This document shows, piece after piece, positions 34,129 to 43,387 of a stretch of 64,000 bases of DNA (its first letter is position 1; every line of letters starts with the position of its first letter). Made by a program: the position numbers and the translations under genes. Source of the DNA: Paenibacillus sp. FSL M7-0420 (lineage in GTDB: Bacteria; Bacillota; Bacilli; Paenibacillales; Paenibacillaceae); the NCBI RefSeq assembly GCF_038002345.1, contig NZ_JBBOCJ010000001.1:2914001-2978000 (forward strand). Reading direction: 5' to 3'. The notes under the pieces were generated by a model. That model was not told where the DNA came from and ran no database searches. It was given only the letters and a program-made list of their open reading frames with translations.

Positions 34129-35841
34129 ATGAGCGGAGCAGGGGCGGGGCCATGTATCACACGGAATGACCGGACCATTCTGCTGGAATGCGGACATCCG
34201 GGATTTGAGGAGGCACGGGCGGTTCTAAGCGGATTCGCCGAGCTTGTTAAAAGTCCTCCAGCCTACCACACTTACCGGCTCACACCGTTGTCCTTATGGA
34301 ATGCAGCAGCCGGGGGACAGACAGCGGCAGAGGTCATTGAAGGACTGCGCAGGCTGTCCAGGTGGGGCATTCCTTCCGAGGTCGAGGGGGAGATGGAGCT
34401 GCTGATGTCCCGTTACGGAAGCTTGCATCTGCACGCGGATGAGAGTGATCCGCAGCTGGTTACGCTAACCGCTGACCGGGCGAGTGTGCTGGATGAACTG
34501 GATGACTCTCAGAAGCTGAAGGAGCTGGGCCTGCGCCGGACCGGGGAGCTGCATAGCCATTGTCCGAAGATGAACCGGGGTCTGCTGAAGCAGGAGATGA
34601 CCAGACTGGGTTATCCGGTTCTTGACTATGCCGGGTACCGGGACGGGCAGAAGCTGAAGATAGCCTGGCGGGAAACTCTTGGGGAAATGGGTGAAGAGAG
34701 CAGCGCCGGATTCAGGCTTCGGGATTATCAACGGGAGGCTGTCCGCCAGTTCCAGGGAACCGGCGGACATGGCGGCAGCGGTGTGGTCGTGCTGCCCTGC
34801 GGGGCAGGCAAAACAGTTGTCGGCCTTGCGGTGCTGGAGCAGCTGCAGTGCGAGACACTGATCCTTACTTCGAGCACGACTTCTGTAGAACAGTGGCGCG
34901 GGGAACTGCTGCTGCGGACCACGCTGAGCACAGATGAGGTGGGGGAATACACGGGAGAGCACCGGGAGGTGCGGCCTGTAACTGTTACAACCTATCAGAT
35001 GCTGACCCACAGGCGCTCCAAGGGTGGAGCGTTTGCCCACATGAATCTGTTCCATGAAAGAAACTGGGGGCTGATTATCTATGACGAGGTCCATCTGCTT
35101 CCGGCCCCTGTCTTCCGGGCGACCGCAGATATTCAGGCTACGCGGCGGCTGGGGCTGACAGCAACGCTCGTCCGGGAGGACGGGCGGGAGGGGGATGTGT
35201 TCTCCCTGATCGGCCCGAGATGCTACGACCTGCCCTGGAAGGTGCTGGAGCGGCAGGGATGGATTGCCGCTGTCGATTGCATCGAGGTCATCGTTCCGAT
35301 GAACCAGAAGCTGCGGCAGCAATATGTGTATGCCGGTGCGAAGGAGCAGTTCCGGCTGGCGGCAGGTAATCAGGCTAAGGCGCTGGCCGCAGCGCAGATT
35401 GCTGCGGCGCATCCCGCAGCGTCGATTCTAGTGATCGGCCAGTACCTCGACCAGCTGGAGCAGATGGCGCTTGCGCTTGCGGCCCCTCTGATCACGGGCA
35501 AGACTCCGCAGAAGGAGCGGAATGCGCTCTACGCTGCGTTCAATGAAGGCAAGCTGCCGGTGCTGATTGTCTCCAAGGTTGCGAACTTTGCTGTGAATCT
35601 GCCGGATGCCTCTGTGGCAATTGAGGTATCCGGCGCCTTCGGCTCCCGGCAGGAGGAGGCTCAGCGGCTGGGCCGCATCCTTCGTCCGAAGCCGGGGGAT
35701 AACCGGGCGTATTTCTACACGCTGGTCACAGGAGACAGCCGGGAGCAGGACTTCGCCCTGCGCCGCCGGATGTTCCTGACAGAGCAAGGCTACGAATACG
35801 GGGTCCGGATGCTGGACCCGGCGGAAGGAGCTGTTCTCTGA
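34129..35841 (+). CDS. XPB/ERCC3-type DNA repair helicase
   Basis: A superfamily 2 DNA helicase of 570 residues. Start at ATG 34129 with GGAGGG 8 nt upstream; a 61-residue extension has no ribosome site. The N-terminal ~190 residues resemble the XPB damage-recognition region. Walker A is PCGAGKTVV (Lys near 228), Walker B is DEVH (Asp319), motif III is GLTATLVR, and the C-terminal RecA domain has RLGRILRPKPG. The stop overlaps the downstream partner by 1 bp (TGATG). Bacterial XPB is known in actinobacteria and some Firmicutes; its role here is presumed repair. Confidence 0.92.
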   Translation: MSGAGAGPCITRNDRTILLECGHPGFEEARAVLSGFAELVKSPPAYHTYRLTPLSLWNAAAGGQTAAEVIEGLRRLSRWGIPSEVEGEMELLMSRYGSLHLHADESDPQLVTLTADRASVLDELDDSQKLKELGLRRTGELHSHCPKMNRGLLKQEMTRLGYPVLDYAGYRDGQKLKIAWRETLGEMGEESSAGFRLRDYQREAVRQFQGTGGHGGSGVVVLPCGAGKTVVGLAVLEQLQCETLILTSSTTSVEQWRGELLLRTTLSTDEVGEYTGEHREVRPVTVTTYQMLTHRRSKGGAFAHMNLFHERNWGLIIYDEVHLLPAPVFRATADIQATRRLGLTATLVREDGREGDVFSLIGPRCYDLPWKVLERQGWIAAVDCIEVIVPMNQKLRQQYVYAGAKEQFRLAAGNQAKALAAAQIAAAHPAASILVIGQYLDQLEQMALALAAPLITGKTPQKERNALYAAFNEGKLPVLIVSKVANFAVNLPDASVAIEVSGAFGSRQEEAQRLGRILRPKPGDNRAYFYTLVTGDSREQDFALRRRMFLTEQGYEYGVRMLDPAEGAVL

Positions 35842-38063
35842 TGGAACTGGAACCGGCAGATGATATCAGCAGGCTGTCTGCGGATGCTTGTGAAGTGCTG
35901 CTGCGGATAGCGGCAGAGCATGCGGCTTCGCCATGTACAGCGGATTCTGTAGAGCGGCTGCGGCCTGAATTCCTGTGTAGAGCCGAGCAGTTGCTAGCCT
36001 TGGAGGAACTGCTTCACACCGGGATGCTGGAGCTGCGTCAGAAAGTGTGGGGGGAGCGGCTGTATCAGATTCCGCAGCAGCAGTATCCCTTGATCCTGAG
36101 GAGCTTCTGGACGGGCTGCCCGCAGGTGCGGGTGGAGGGGGCAGTCCGGGTTGAGCATGCAGCGTGTTCAGAACTGTCAGGGGAGATTTTTCAGGGACTG
36201 CTGTTCATAGCCCAGGAAGGCCTGCCTCTGACCTCTAAGGGAGTGATACATAAGAAGCAGCTTGGCCGGTTAGCCGGAAGGTTGTCCATACCGGGGGAGT
36301 ATCTGGCTCTGCTTGAGTCCTCTGCCGGTCACCAGAGCTATCCGCTGCAGGTTACATTAATGATTGATTTGCTGAGCACACTGGGGCTGATTACCCGCGG
36401 CAGCAGCGGGTATGGATTAGACAGAACGATGCTGCAACGCTGGCTGGCTCTTACCGCACAAGAGATGACGGATACGCTCTACACCTTGGGAATCAGCCGT
36501 TACGGCACTCCGCTGCCTGAGGAGCAGCATTTCAGACATTTGCTCTCGGCAGCAGAGTTTAAGGCGGACGAGTGGTTTGCGGTAGAGCCTGTTCTAAGCT
36601 GGATGAGACAGAATGGTCTTGCCGGGGATCGGCCTGTACCGGGATCGGCAGGGACAGGCTCAGACTCAGGGCTTAAGCAGGCGTCACTTGCCTGGATTCG
36701 CCTTCTGGCCGCCTTCGGCTGGTGTGAGCTGGGGTCTTCAGCGGAAGGGGCGGAGTGCTTCCGCTGGAAGGCAATGAAGCCGCAGCTGACCAGACATAGC
36801 CTGGGAATAACCCCGCAGCATCAAGAGGGTGCAGAAGAAGCAGACAGTAACCGGGAAACAGCCAGCAGCAGTCCAAGCACAGCAGAAAGCACCCGAGCGA
36901 CAGCTGTCAGCGGCACCGAATCACCAGATAGAGTCCAAGGAACAGACAGTATCCCGGAAGCAGGTAGTAGCAACCCAAGCATATCGGCCAGCAGCCAAGC
37001 AATCCTGGACAGCGCCGCCGAAGCTCAAGATACCGTCCTCAGCCCGCCGAGACCCGTAGCAGCTGAAGCCGCACGTAGCCCGCTGCCGCAAGCATCAGCT
37101 TCCGCGTCCCCCGGCTTCATTGTTCAGCCGGATTTCGAGGTGCTGGTTCCGCCGGAGGTCCCTTATACGGTCCGCTGGACCTTGGCCGGGTGTGCGGAGC
37201 TGCTGCATCACGAGGATCTCTGGAGCTTCCGGCTGACCCGTGAGCGGCTGGAAGCCGCAGCGGACCAGGGGTTCGCCCCGGGTGAAGTGATCTCCTGGCT
37301 GAACGCCCATGCCGCCGGAGGATTGCCGGAGCAGGTCATACTGGCGCTCCGGCAGTGGGCCAGAGCGATCGGGCGGACCGAACTGGCGGAGGTTCTTCTG
37401 CTGTCCTGCGCCGGAGAGCAGGAGGGCGAGATAATCGCCGCCCATCCCCGGCTGCAGGACATTGTTACCCGTATCGGCCCGCTCCACTTCATCGTCCGGC
37501 CGGAGGCTGCCGGGCAGCTGCGCAAGGAGCTGGCAGCCGCCGGTCTGGCACCGTCCGTAAGGGCCGGGGAACTGAACGGGGCTGCGGGCCAGCAGCGGCT
37601 GTTCGAGCTGTCTGGGCCGTACGAACCAGAGCTGCGCTACGAGCTCCCTGCCGCACCCGGGGAACGGGGCCTGCTGGGAACGGGACCGTCTCCGAAGCTC
37701 CTGCCGCTGGACAGGGGCGGCCCCCCGATGCTGGAGCTGCCGGGTGAGGAGGCCGTGCCGCAGATGTGGTTCAATCAGTGGAGGCAGTATCATGTCACTA
37801 CAGCGCAAAAGGTAATGGAGCAGGCGCTAAGCTGGGGAATCAAGGTCCGGCTCTCCTACGGGGGCAAGGCGGCGGATTTCATTCCTGAGCGGATCAGCGG
37901 ACGTCCATGGAAGGTACGGGGCATTCTGCTGCTCCCGGGAACGGAGACCGCAGAGGAGACGGAGCTTGCAGCGGAGGACTGGCAGGAAATTCAGCTGCTG
38001 CATCCGCTTAAGCACAGAAATTCTTCTTCTGCTGAGGCGGGCGGATATGTTATGATAAGGTAG
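35841..38063 (+). CDS. Helicase-associated protein, XPB partner
   Basis: A 740-residue soluble protein with a 1-bp overlap with the XPB-type gene. The N-terminal ~270 residues are helical with winged-helix-like elements. Residues ~330-430 are a Ser/Thr/Ala/Gln linker without secondary structure. The C-terminal ~310 residues (FIVQPDFEVLVPP and following) match the helicase-associated (XPB/Ssl2-like conserved domain) module as I know it. No helicase Walker motifs are present. Mycobacteria have a comparable protein beside XPB (Rv0862c beside Rv0861c). The products probably act together. Confidence 0.82.
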   Translation: MELEPADDISRLSADACEVLLRIAAEHAASPCTADSVERLRPEFLCRAEQLLALEELLHTGMLELRQKVWGERLYQIPQQQYPLILRSFWTGCPQVRVEGAVRVEHAACSELSGEIFQGLLFIAQEGLPLTSKGVIHKKQLGRLAGRLSIPGEYLALLESSAGHQSYPLQVTLMIDLLSTLGLITRGSSGYGLDRTMLQRWLALTAQEMTDTLYTLGISRYGTPLPEEQHFRHLLSAAEFKADEWFAVEPVLSWMRQNGLAGDRPVPGSAGTGSDSGLKQASLAWIRLLAAFGWCELGSSAEGAECFRWKAMKPQLTRHSLGITPQHQEGAEEADSNRETASSSPSTAESTRATAVSGTESPDRVQGTDSIPEAGSSNPSISASSQAILDSAAEAQDTVLSPPRPVAAEAARSPLPQASASASPGFIVQPDFEVLVPPEVPYTVRWTLAGCAELLHHEDLWSFRLTRERLEAAADQGFAPGEVISWLNAHAAGGLPEQVILALRQWARAIGRTELAEVLLLSCAGEQEGEIIAAHPRLQDIVTRIGPLHFIVRPEAAGQLRKELAAAGLAPSVRAGELNGAAGQQRLFELSGPYEPELRYELPAAPGERGLLGTGPSPKLLPLDRGGPPMLELPGEEAVPQMWFNQWRQYHVTTAQKVMEQALSWGIKVRLSYGGKAADFIPERISGRPWKVRGILLLPGTETAEETELAAEDWQEIQLLHPLKHRNSSSAEAGGYVMIR

Positions 38064-38109
38064 TCTATCGCTGCGGTAGAACATTAAATGCAGAAAAGAG
38101 TTGAAGTTC

Positions 38110-38547
38110 ATGAGCGTAGCGGAATTAAATACGGTCGATATGGCCGAAGTGCTGACATACGCCTATGAATTAGGCGATATGATAAATCAATCCGCAGAAG
38201 TGTCGGATTACCTATACTGGAAGGGACAGGTGGATAACCATCCCGAAATCCAGGCCATCATCAAGCGGCTGCAAGGCAAGAAGGAGCTGTTTGAGGAGAC
38301 ACAGCGGTTTGGTCATTTTCACCCGAACTATCACTCGGCCAAGGATGAGGTTGAGGCTGTAGAGCGGGAGCTGGAGCAGTTCGAAGCGGTGGTCCGCTTC
38401 AAGAATGCGGAGAAGACGCTGGATGATATTCTTCATTCCATGTCTGAGGCGATCGCATTCTCGGTCTCGGACAGTATTAAGGTCCCCAGCAATGATCCTT
38501 CCCCCAAAGGCGGATGCGGCAGCGGCGGCAAATGCTCCTGCGGATAA
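38110..38547 (+). CDS. ricF: YlbF/RicF family regulator
   Basis: A 145-residue YlbF-type protein. In B. subtilis YlbF (RicF) joins YmcA and YaaT in a complex that carries 4Fe-4S clusters and modulates RNase Y, sporulation, competence and biofilm. The N-terminal helical region (DMAEVLTYAYELGDMINQS; AIIKRLQGKKELFEETQRFGHFHPNY) is typical. The C-terminal tail has cysteines at 136, 142 and 144, in GGCGSGGKCSCG. ATG 38110 is preferred; a TTG at 38101 is a second possibility. ylbG follows, as in Bacillus. Confidence 0.88.
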   Translation: MSVAELNTVDMAEVLTYAYELGDMINQSAEVSDYLYWKGQVDNHPEIQAIIKRLQGKKELFEETQRFGHFHPNYHSAKDEVEAVERELEQFEAVVRFKNAEKTLDDILHSMSEAIAFSVSDSIKVPSNDPSPKGGCGSGGKCSCG

Positions 38548-38589
38548 GCTGACCCGCGAGGAGATAGAGAAAGAGAGGCGGATGAGCTT

Positions 38590-38853
38590 ATGTTTGCGGA
38601 ACGGACAGGTTATATTGTATGGGTTAGCGACGTCAAGGCGGCGCGCAACCTGGAGAAGTACGGCACATTGCACTACGTTTCCCGTAAAATGCACTATGCG
38701 GTAATGTACGTCAATGCGGAGCGCGCCGAGGAAGTCATGAAGAATGTCCGCAGACTTTCTTATGTGCGCAAGATTGAGCGTTCGTACCGCAATGAACTGA
38801 AGACGGAATATACCAGCAACGGACCGGACAAGTCCAAGTACTACGGTCTGTAG
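38590..38853 (+). CDS. ylbG: YlbG family protein (DUF2129)
   Basis: An 87-residue protein matching YlbG, with the typical RTGYIVWVSDVKAARNLEKYG start and a conserved YVMKNVRRLSYVRKIERS-like middle. Function is unknown. It lies directly after ylbF, a synteny shared with B. subtilis. ATG 38590 has GAGGCGGATGAG upstream. A terminator follows at 38876-38901. Confidence 0.92.
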   Translation: MFAERTGYIVWVSDVKAARNLEKYGTLHYVSRKMHYAVMYVNAERAEEVMKNVRRLSYVRKIERSYRNELKTEYTSNGPDKSKYYGL

Positions 38854-38875
38854 TTCAGGGATAAAGGTTATTTAG

Positions 38876-38901
38876 ACAGACGCCGCTGGCGTCTGTTTTT
38901 T
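38876..38901 (+). terminator. Terminator of ylbF-ylbG
   Basis: ACAGACGCC-GCT-GGCGTCTGT followed by seven T residues. Confidence 0.9.
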
Positions 38902-38917
38902 TAGAGGGGGACCGGCA

Positions 38918-39409
38918 ATGAACCAAGAGGAACAGGTCTTAACCGCTTTCCGGGAATTATTCAATAAGATGAGCTGGCTGAACAAGTCGAAGATGGAGAT
39001 CAGTCTTAAGGGCAATAAACCCTCGGAGGTGCACTGTATTGAATACATCGGACGACATGCAGACGTCAACGTGACCAAGCTTGCAGAGGCCTTGTACATG
39101 ACCAGAGGGGCGATCAGCAAGATTACACGGAAGCTCCTGCATAAGGGGCTTATCGAGAGCTACCGGAAGCCGGACAATCAGAAGGAAATCTATTTCAGGC
39201 TTACCGGTCAAGGGGAGGCTGTGTATCAGATCCATGACGAATTGCACCGTGAGTTCCGGGAGCGGGACAGACCCGTGTTTGAGCAGGTGACCGATAGCCA
39301 GTATGCCGGTATGCTCAGCTTCATGGAGAAGTACAACAGGCATTTGGATGAAGAGATTAAGAAGCAGGAGCTGGGGCTGGGGCTGGAGAACAGCACGGAA
39401 GAAGATTAA
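38918..39409 (+). CDS. MarR family transcriptional regulator
   Basis: A 163-residue MarR-type winged-helix protein. The DNA-binding domain covers residues ~25-110 (NVTKLAEALYMTRGAISKITRKLLHKGLIES, then the wing with NQKEIYFRLT). ATG 38918 follows GAGGGGG. It is upstream of an MFS transporter gene and a palindromic operator lies between them, so it most likely represses that transporter and responds to a toxic small molecule. The ligand is unknown. Confidence 0.9.
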   Translation: MNQEEQVLTAFRELFNKMSWLNKSKMEISLKGNKPSEVHCIEYIGRHADVNVTKLAEALYMTRGAISKITRKLLHKGLIESYRKPDNQKEIYFRLTGQGEAVYQIHDELHREFRERDRPVFEQVTDSQYAGMLSFMEKYNRHLDEEIKKQELGLGLENSTEED

Positions 39410-39485
39410 TTTCCTCTCTATACTTCAGCAGAATAGTTGAGGCAGAGTTACTTTCACCCGGAAGGGTGTTTTTTTACGCTAAAAA

Positions 39486-39542
39486 TTATGTTTCCTTGGA
39501 ATCAAAAATGTGCTAGTATGATATTGTTTCTTAGGAAACAAT
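39486..39542 (+). promoter_or_regulatory. Candidate MarR operator region upstream of the MFS gene
   Basis: A perfect dyad ATTGTTTC-TTAG-GAAACAAT lies at 39523-39542. A looser copy of the same pattern, with TGTTTCC and GGAATCA arms, lies at 39489-39504. A TATGAT -10-like box (39517-39522) is between and over them, with TTGGAA (39496-39501) as a possible -35 at a short 15-bp spacing. The arrangement suits repression by the adjacent MarR protein. Confidence 0.6.
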
Positions 39543-39568
39543 TCATAAACTCCAAGGAGAGAAGATGC

Positions 39569-40810
39569 ATGTCCACATCCAGACCCGCTCAAAATCAAGA
39601 TCAATCCTCTGAACCAACAGTAGATAAGCACGCGCTTATATTCGGTCTAATCTCTGTATTTTTATGCGGAATAGGCTTCAGCATTATAGCTCCTGTGGTT
39701 CCATTCCTCGTCCAGCCTTACATTAGCGATCCCGGAAAACAAGCGGTGATGATTACCCTGCTGACCTCAGTGTATGCGGCCTGCCTGTTCTGTGCGGCGC
39801 CTGTGCTGGGTGCGCTGAGTGATAAATACGGACGGCGTCCTTTACTTCTGCTATGCCTGCTGGGTTCTGCTGCCGGTTACTTCATATTTGGCCTTGGAGG
39901 GGCTTTATGGGTGCTGTTCGCCGGGCGGATTATTGAAGGGATCACAGGCGGGAGCATCGGTACAATCTTCGCTTATTTTGCAGACATTCTTCCACCGGAG
40001 CAACGGACCAAGTACTTTGGCTGGGTGAGCGCGGTGGTAGGGGCCGGTACTATTATTGGTCCGTCGATGGGCGGGCTGCTGGCCAAGTTCGGGTATTCGG
40101 TGCCCATGTATGCTGGTGCAGCGGTAACGTTACTGAATGCGGGTTATGGCTTCCTGTTCATGCCGGAGAGTCTGGAGAAAAGTAAGAGACTGAAGGCAAT
40201 CCCCTTAGTCAGGCTGAACCCCTTCTCGCAGCTTGCGAACCTCCTGTCCATGAAGAACCTCAATAGACTGTTTGTCTCTGCCTTCCTGCTGTGGATACCG
40301 AATGGATCATTCCAGGCTATTTTTTCACAGTTCACATTGGATAATTTCAGCTGGAAGCCGGTGATCATCGGATTGATGTTCTCCATCATGGGCTTGCAGG
40401 ATATTCTGTCCCAAGGATTCATTATGCCGAAGCTCCTGAAAAGGTACAGTGACAGGCAAATTGCCCTCCTCGGAATGGTCTCGGAAATTGTTGGTTATGT
40501 CCTGTTTGCGTTGTCGGCCTTGTTCGCCTTTTATCCTCTTTTTATCGCAGGGATGTTTATCTTCGGCTTCGGAGATTCAGTCTTCGGGCCTTCGTTCAAC
40601 GGAATGCTGTCCAAATCTGCCGCAGCGGGCGAGCAGGGACGGGTTCAAGGGGGCAGCCAATCGATTCAGGCGCTGGCGAGAATGATCGGACCGCTGATTG
40701 GCGGACAGCTCTATGTATCGCTTGGAGCGGCTGCACCGGCATTTATGGGGGTGATCCTCATTGGAGCGGCGATCCCTGTGCTCTATACGATTAACCGGGC
40801 GGGCAGCTGA
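39569..40810 (+). CDS. MFS transporter (probable multidrug efflux)
   Basis: A 413-residue major facilitator with about twelve helices. Motif A is GALSDKYGRRPLLLL, and the helix 5 antiporter motif region reads GAGTIIGPSMGGLLA, typical of drug/H+ antiporters of the TetA(P)/YxlH kind. Start at ATG 39569 because AAGGAGAG lies upstream and the predicted operator is before it; the longer frame would run through the operator. Control is probably by the neighbouring MarR protein. Substrates are unknown. Confidence 0.88.
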   Translation: MSTSRPAQNQDQSSEPTVDKHALIFGLISVFLCGIGFSIIAPVVPFLVQPYISDPGKQAVMITLLTSVYAACLFCAAPVLGALSDKYGRRPLLLLCLLGSAAGYFIFGLGGALWVLFAGRIIEGITGGSIGTIFAYFADILPPEQRTKYFGWVSAVVGAGTIIGPSMGGLLAKFGYSVPMYAGAAVTLLNAGYGFLFMPESLEKSKRLKAIPLVRLNPFSQLANLLSMKNLNRLFVSAFLLWIPNGSFQAIFSQFTLDNFSWKPVIIGLMFSIMGLQDILSQGFIMPKLLKRYSDRQIALLGMVSEIVGYVLFALSALFAFYPLFIAGMFIFGFGDSVFGPSFNGMLSKSAAAGEQGRVQGGSQSIQALARMIGPLIGGQLYVSLGAAAPAFMGVILIGAAIPVLYTINRAGS

Positions 40811-40944
40811 CGTTTCGCACTGCAAGACTGCCGGGGATGGCGGTATGCTTGAACAACGGCCGTCAATGCGGTAAGATTGACAACAATAAGAGCATGCCAA
40901 GACCCTTTTTACGTGGAGTGTGATGACTATTGCAGGGCAAGGGG

Positions 40945-41367
40945 ATGGACTGGTGGGGGGTGCACGAACCCTTCCACATCATGCTGAATAACTATGGGAT
41001 TGCCGACATCGTGCTGACCCGGCATGCCAAGAGCCGTTATGCGGACCGGGTAGCAGCTGAGGACAGCGCAAATGTAGAGGTGACCGCCTGGATCTGGCAG
41101 GCCCTGAAGCAGAACCGGCTGAGGCCTTACTCGAGCAGTGATTATAATGCCTATCTGATCGATAATGATACGGTGATCGTGGTTGATTTCAGGCAGCTTG
41201 AGGGCGTCACGGCCCTCTCCGGAGAGCCTCTGTATGTCATGGTAATCGTGTCTTTTCTGGGCAAAATATCGGTGACTCCGCAGCTCCGGGATCTCAAGAG
41301 ATACTATTCCTGGCTGCGTCATTCCCGGCGCATGAAGCTGTCCAAGAAACGCCGCAGGCGCAAGTAA
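40945..41367 (+). CDS. Hypothetical protein with basic C-terminus
   Basis: A 140-residue protein I do not recognise. The N-terminal half has DIVLTRHAKSRYADRV, then acidic and aromatic stretches (SSSDYNAYLIDNDTVIVVDF) and a strand-rich LYVMVIVSFLGKISVTP segment. It ends in a strongly basic tail (KLSKKRRRRK), suggesting nucleic-acid or membrane-surface contact. The pattern of a histidine/arginine helix followed by a beta sheet is reminiscent of RelE/BrnT-type folds, but not enough to claim that. Start at ATG 40945 (AGGG 7 nt upstream); TTG at 40930 is possible. A terminator follows. Confidence 0.65.
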   Translation: MDWWGVHEPFHIMLNNYGIADIVLTRHAKSRYADRVAAEDSANVEVTAWIWQALKQNRLRPYSSSDYNAYLIDNDTVIVVDFRQLEGVTALSGEPLYVMVIVSFLGKISVTPQLRDLKRYYSWLRHSRRMKLSKKRRRRK

Positions 41368-41385
41368 GATACTTGAAATGAGGGA

Positions 41386-41416
41386 GGCATGCGGCTTAGG
41401 GCTGCGTGCCTTTTTG
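41386..41416 (+). terminator. Terminator of the hypothetical gene
   Basis: GGCATGCGGC with GCTGCGTGCC around TTAGG, then TTTTTG. Confidence 0.75.
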
Positions 41417-41459
41417 CTCTACACTCTACAACTGTAATTAGCGAAGGAGTCAGTAACGT

Positions 41460-42359
41460 ATGAATTTTCATCAGCTTCATATTTTCTATACCGTGTCCGA
41501 ACGGGGCAGCTTCTCGGCGGCGGCGCAGACACTGCATATGACCCAGCCTGCGGTGACGATGCAGATTCAGGCGCTGGAGGATTATTTCGGAACCAAGCTG
41601 TTCGACCGCTCCACCAAAAAAATCATACTCACCGAGGCCGGCCTGACGCTGATGCCGTTCGCGGTGCGCAGCATGCAGCTGATGCGCGAGACGGACCAGG
41701 CGATGTCGGCCTTCACCCACATGCTGGAGGGCCGCCTGATGCTCGGAGCCAGCCTGACCATCGGTGAATATGTGCTTCCCCGCCTGCTGGGGCCTTTCGG
41801 CAAGGAATATCCGAATATCTCGATTATGATGAAGGTGATGAACACTTCACAGATTATGGATGAGATTCATAAGCATCAGCTGAATTTCGGGCTGATTGAA
41901 GCGCCGGTCTCCCACCCGGACATGGTGATTGAGCCGGTAATGGGCGATGAGCTGAAGCTGATCGTGCCCCATGAGCATCCGCTGGCCGGTCAGGCGGAAG
42001 TGACGCTGGCGCAGGCGCTCGCCTATCCGTTCGTGCTGCGCGAACGCGGCTCGGGTACACGGCGGGTGATGGAGGAGCAGCTTGAGGCTAACGGGCTTGA
42101 CCCTGCGGCGATGCAGATTGTGATGGAGCTGGGCAGTACCGGTGCGGTGAAGTCGGCGGTAGAGGCAGGGCTGGGGATTACGATTATCTCGACCTCCTCG
42201 GTCAAGCATGAAGTAGCGCTCGGCCTGCTGAAGATTGTCAATCTGACGGATGCCTCCTTCAAACGGCAATTCTACGCCATTCATCTGAAATCGACCTTGC
42301 TGCCGATCTCGGCGGTAACCTTCCTAAGCTTCCTGCGCCAGCATGCCGGCGGACAGTAA
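41460..42359 (+). CDS. LysR family transcriptional regulator
   Basis: A 299-residue LysR protein with an N-terminal winged helix-turn-helix (residues ~1-60: FYTVSERGSFSAAAQTLHMTQPAVTMQIQALEDYFGTKLF) and a periplasmic-binding-like effector domain from ~90 on. The effector domain contains LMLGASLTIGEYVLPRLLG and ITIISTSSV. This resembles the CysL/YwfK group, though not decisively. ATG 41460 has GAAGGAG upstream. No divergent target gene is obvious; the hypothetical gene upstream runs the same way. Confidence 0.88.
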   Translation: MNFHQLHIFYTVSERGSFSAAAQTLHMTQPAVTMQIQALEDYFGTKLFDRSTKKIILTEAGLTLMPFAVRSMQLMRETDQAMSAFTHMLEGRLMLGASLTIGEYVLPRLLGPFGKEYPNISIMMKVMNTSQIMDEIHKHQLNFGLIEAPVSHPDMVIEPVMGDELKLIVPHEHPLAGQAEVTLAQALAYPFVLRERGSGTRRVMEEQLEANGLDPAAMQIVMELGSTGAVKSAVEAGLGITIISTSSVKHEVALGLLKIVNLTDASFKRQFYAIHLKSTLLPISAVTFLSFLRQHAGGQ

Positions 42360-42431
42360 CGGATATGCATAGCTGGCTGCGTGTAGCTGCATAAAAGCAT
42401 GTAAACTTACTTGAAAGAACGGAGGAATTCC

Positions 42432-43343
42432 ATGACAGACCCTACAAGTCATATCGGGCAATCAGAGGCGGAGTTCGCTACAGCGGGTCTTGCTGATACT
42501 GCCGGCAGATGCGACCTGCACACCCATACCCAGGCCTCGGACGGCATGCAGCCGCCGGCAGAGAATGTGCGGCTTGGTTACGAGGCCGGATTGGCAGCGG
42601 TAGCCATTACCGATCATGATACGGTCAGCGGAGTAGCGGAAGCACTGGAAGCAGGCAAGCGGTACGGGATTACTGTAGTTCCCGGTGTAGAGATCAGCAC
42701 ACGGCAGAGCGGCAAGGAGATCCATGTTCTCGGTTACTATATCGACATAGAACAGGAACTGCTGTTGTCCCGCCTGGAGGAGCAGCGGGGTATCCGGCTC
42801 GGGCGTAATGAAGCAATTCTGGAGAAGCTGCGCGGGCTGGGCATTGCGATCACCCTGGAGCAGGTAGTGTCAGGGCTTGGCCGGGAGCTGAAGCCTGATG
42901 AGAGCATCGGCCGCCCGCACATCGCGGATGAGCTGGTGCGGCTGGGTGCAGCCGATGATATGCGGGATGCCTTCGACAAGTATCTGGGTGAAGGTGCGGC
43001 AGCCTATGTCTCGCCTCCGCGCATTACCCCGGAGACGGCCTGCCAGTGGATTCGTGAAGCAGGAGGTGCAGCGGTGTTGGCCCATCCGGGAATCTACGGG
43101 GATGACGCGCTGGTGCGCAGAATCGTGGAGGAATGTGATTTGGACGGCATTGAGGTGTATCATTCCGATCATGGCCCGGCAGAGCATGAGCGCTACCTTG
43201 CACTGGCTGCGGAATTCGGCCTGCGGGTAACCGGCGGCTCGGATTTCCATGGTGCGCGGCAGGGCGTTGTTTTCCATGGGGATCTCGGCAGTGTGAGTGT
43301 GCCTGCCGCTGTGCTGCAGCAGCTTAAGGCTGCCAGAGGCTGA
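42432..43343 (+). CDS. PHP domain phosphoesterase (YciV/RNase AM type)
   Basis: A 303-residue PHP-family metal phosphoesterase. The N-terminal motif CDLHTHTQASDG provides metal-binding histidines. Further motifs are AITDHDTVSGVAEAL, PGVEIST, LAHPGIY and GGSDFHGA near the C-terminus. Family members dephosphorylate 3',5'-nucleoside bisphosphates or process RNA 5' ends. The start is ATG 42432 with GGAGG 6 nt upstream; an upstream TTG in frame at 42411 is rejected. The stop is followed by a short repeat and a strong terminator. Confidence 0.9.
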   Translation: MTDPTSHIGQSEAEFATAGLADTAGRCDLHTHTQASDGMQPPAENVRLGYEAGLAAVAITDHDTVSGVAEALEAGKRYGITVVPGVEISTRQSGKEIHVLGYYIDIEQELLLSRLEEQRGIRLGRNEAILEKLRGLGIAITLEQVVSGLGRELKPDESIGRPHIADELVRLGAADDMRDAFDKYLGEGAAAYVSPPRITPETACQWIREAGGAAVLAHPGIYGDDALVRRIVEECDLDGIEVYHSDHGPAEHERYLALAAEFGLRVTGGSDFHGARQGVVFHGDLGSVSVPAAVLQQLKAARG

Positions 43344-43387
43344 ACGCAGGACACAGTAAAGAGCGCAGGATACAAAAACACAAATCG

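Noticed and set aside
40811..40944. Possible terminator with GGTATGCT/AGCATGCC arms and TTTTT after the MFS gene
   Set aside because: The arms are ~50 nt apart and imperfect, so the stem is not convincing.
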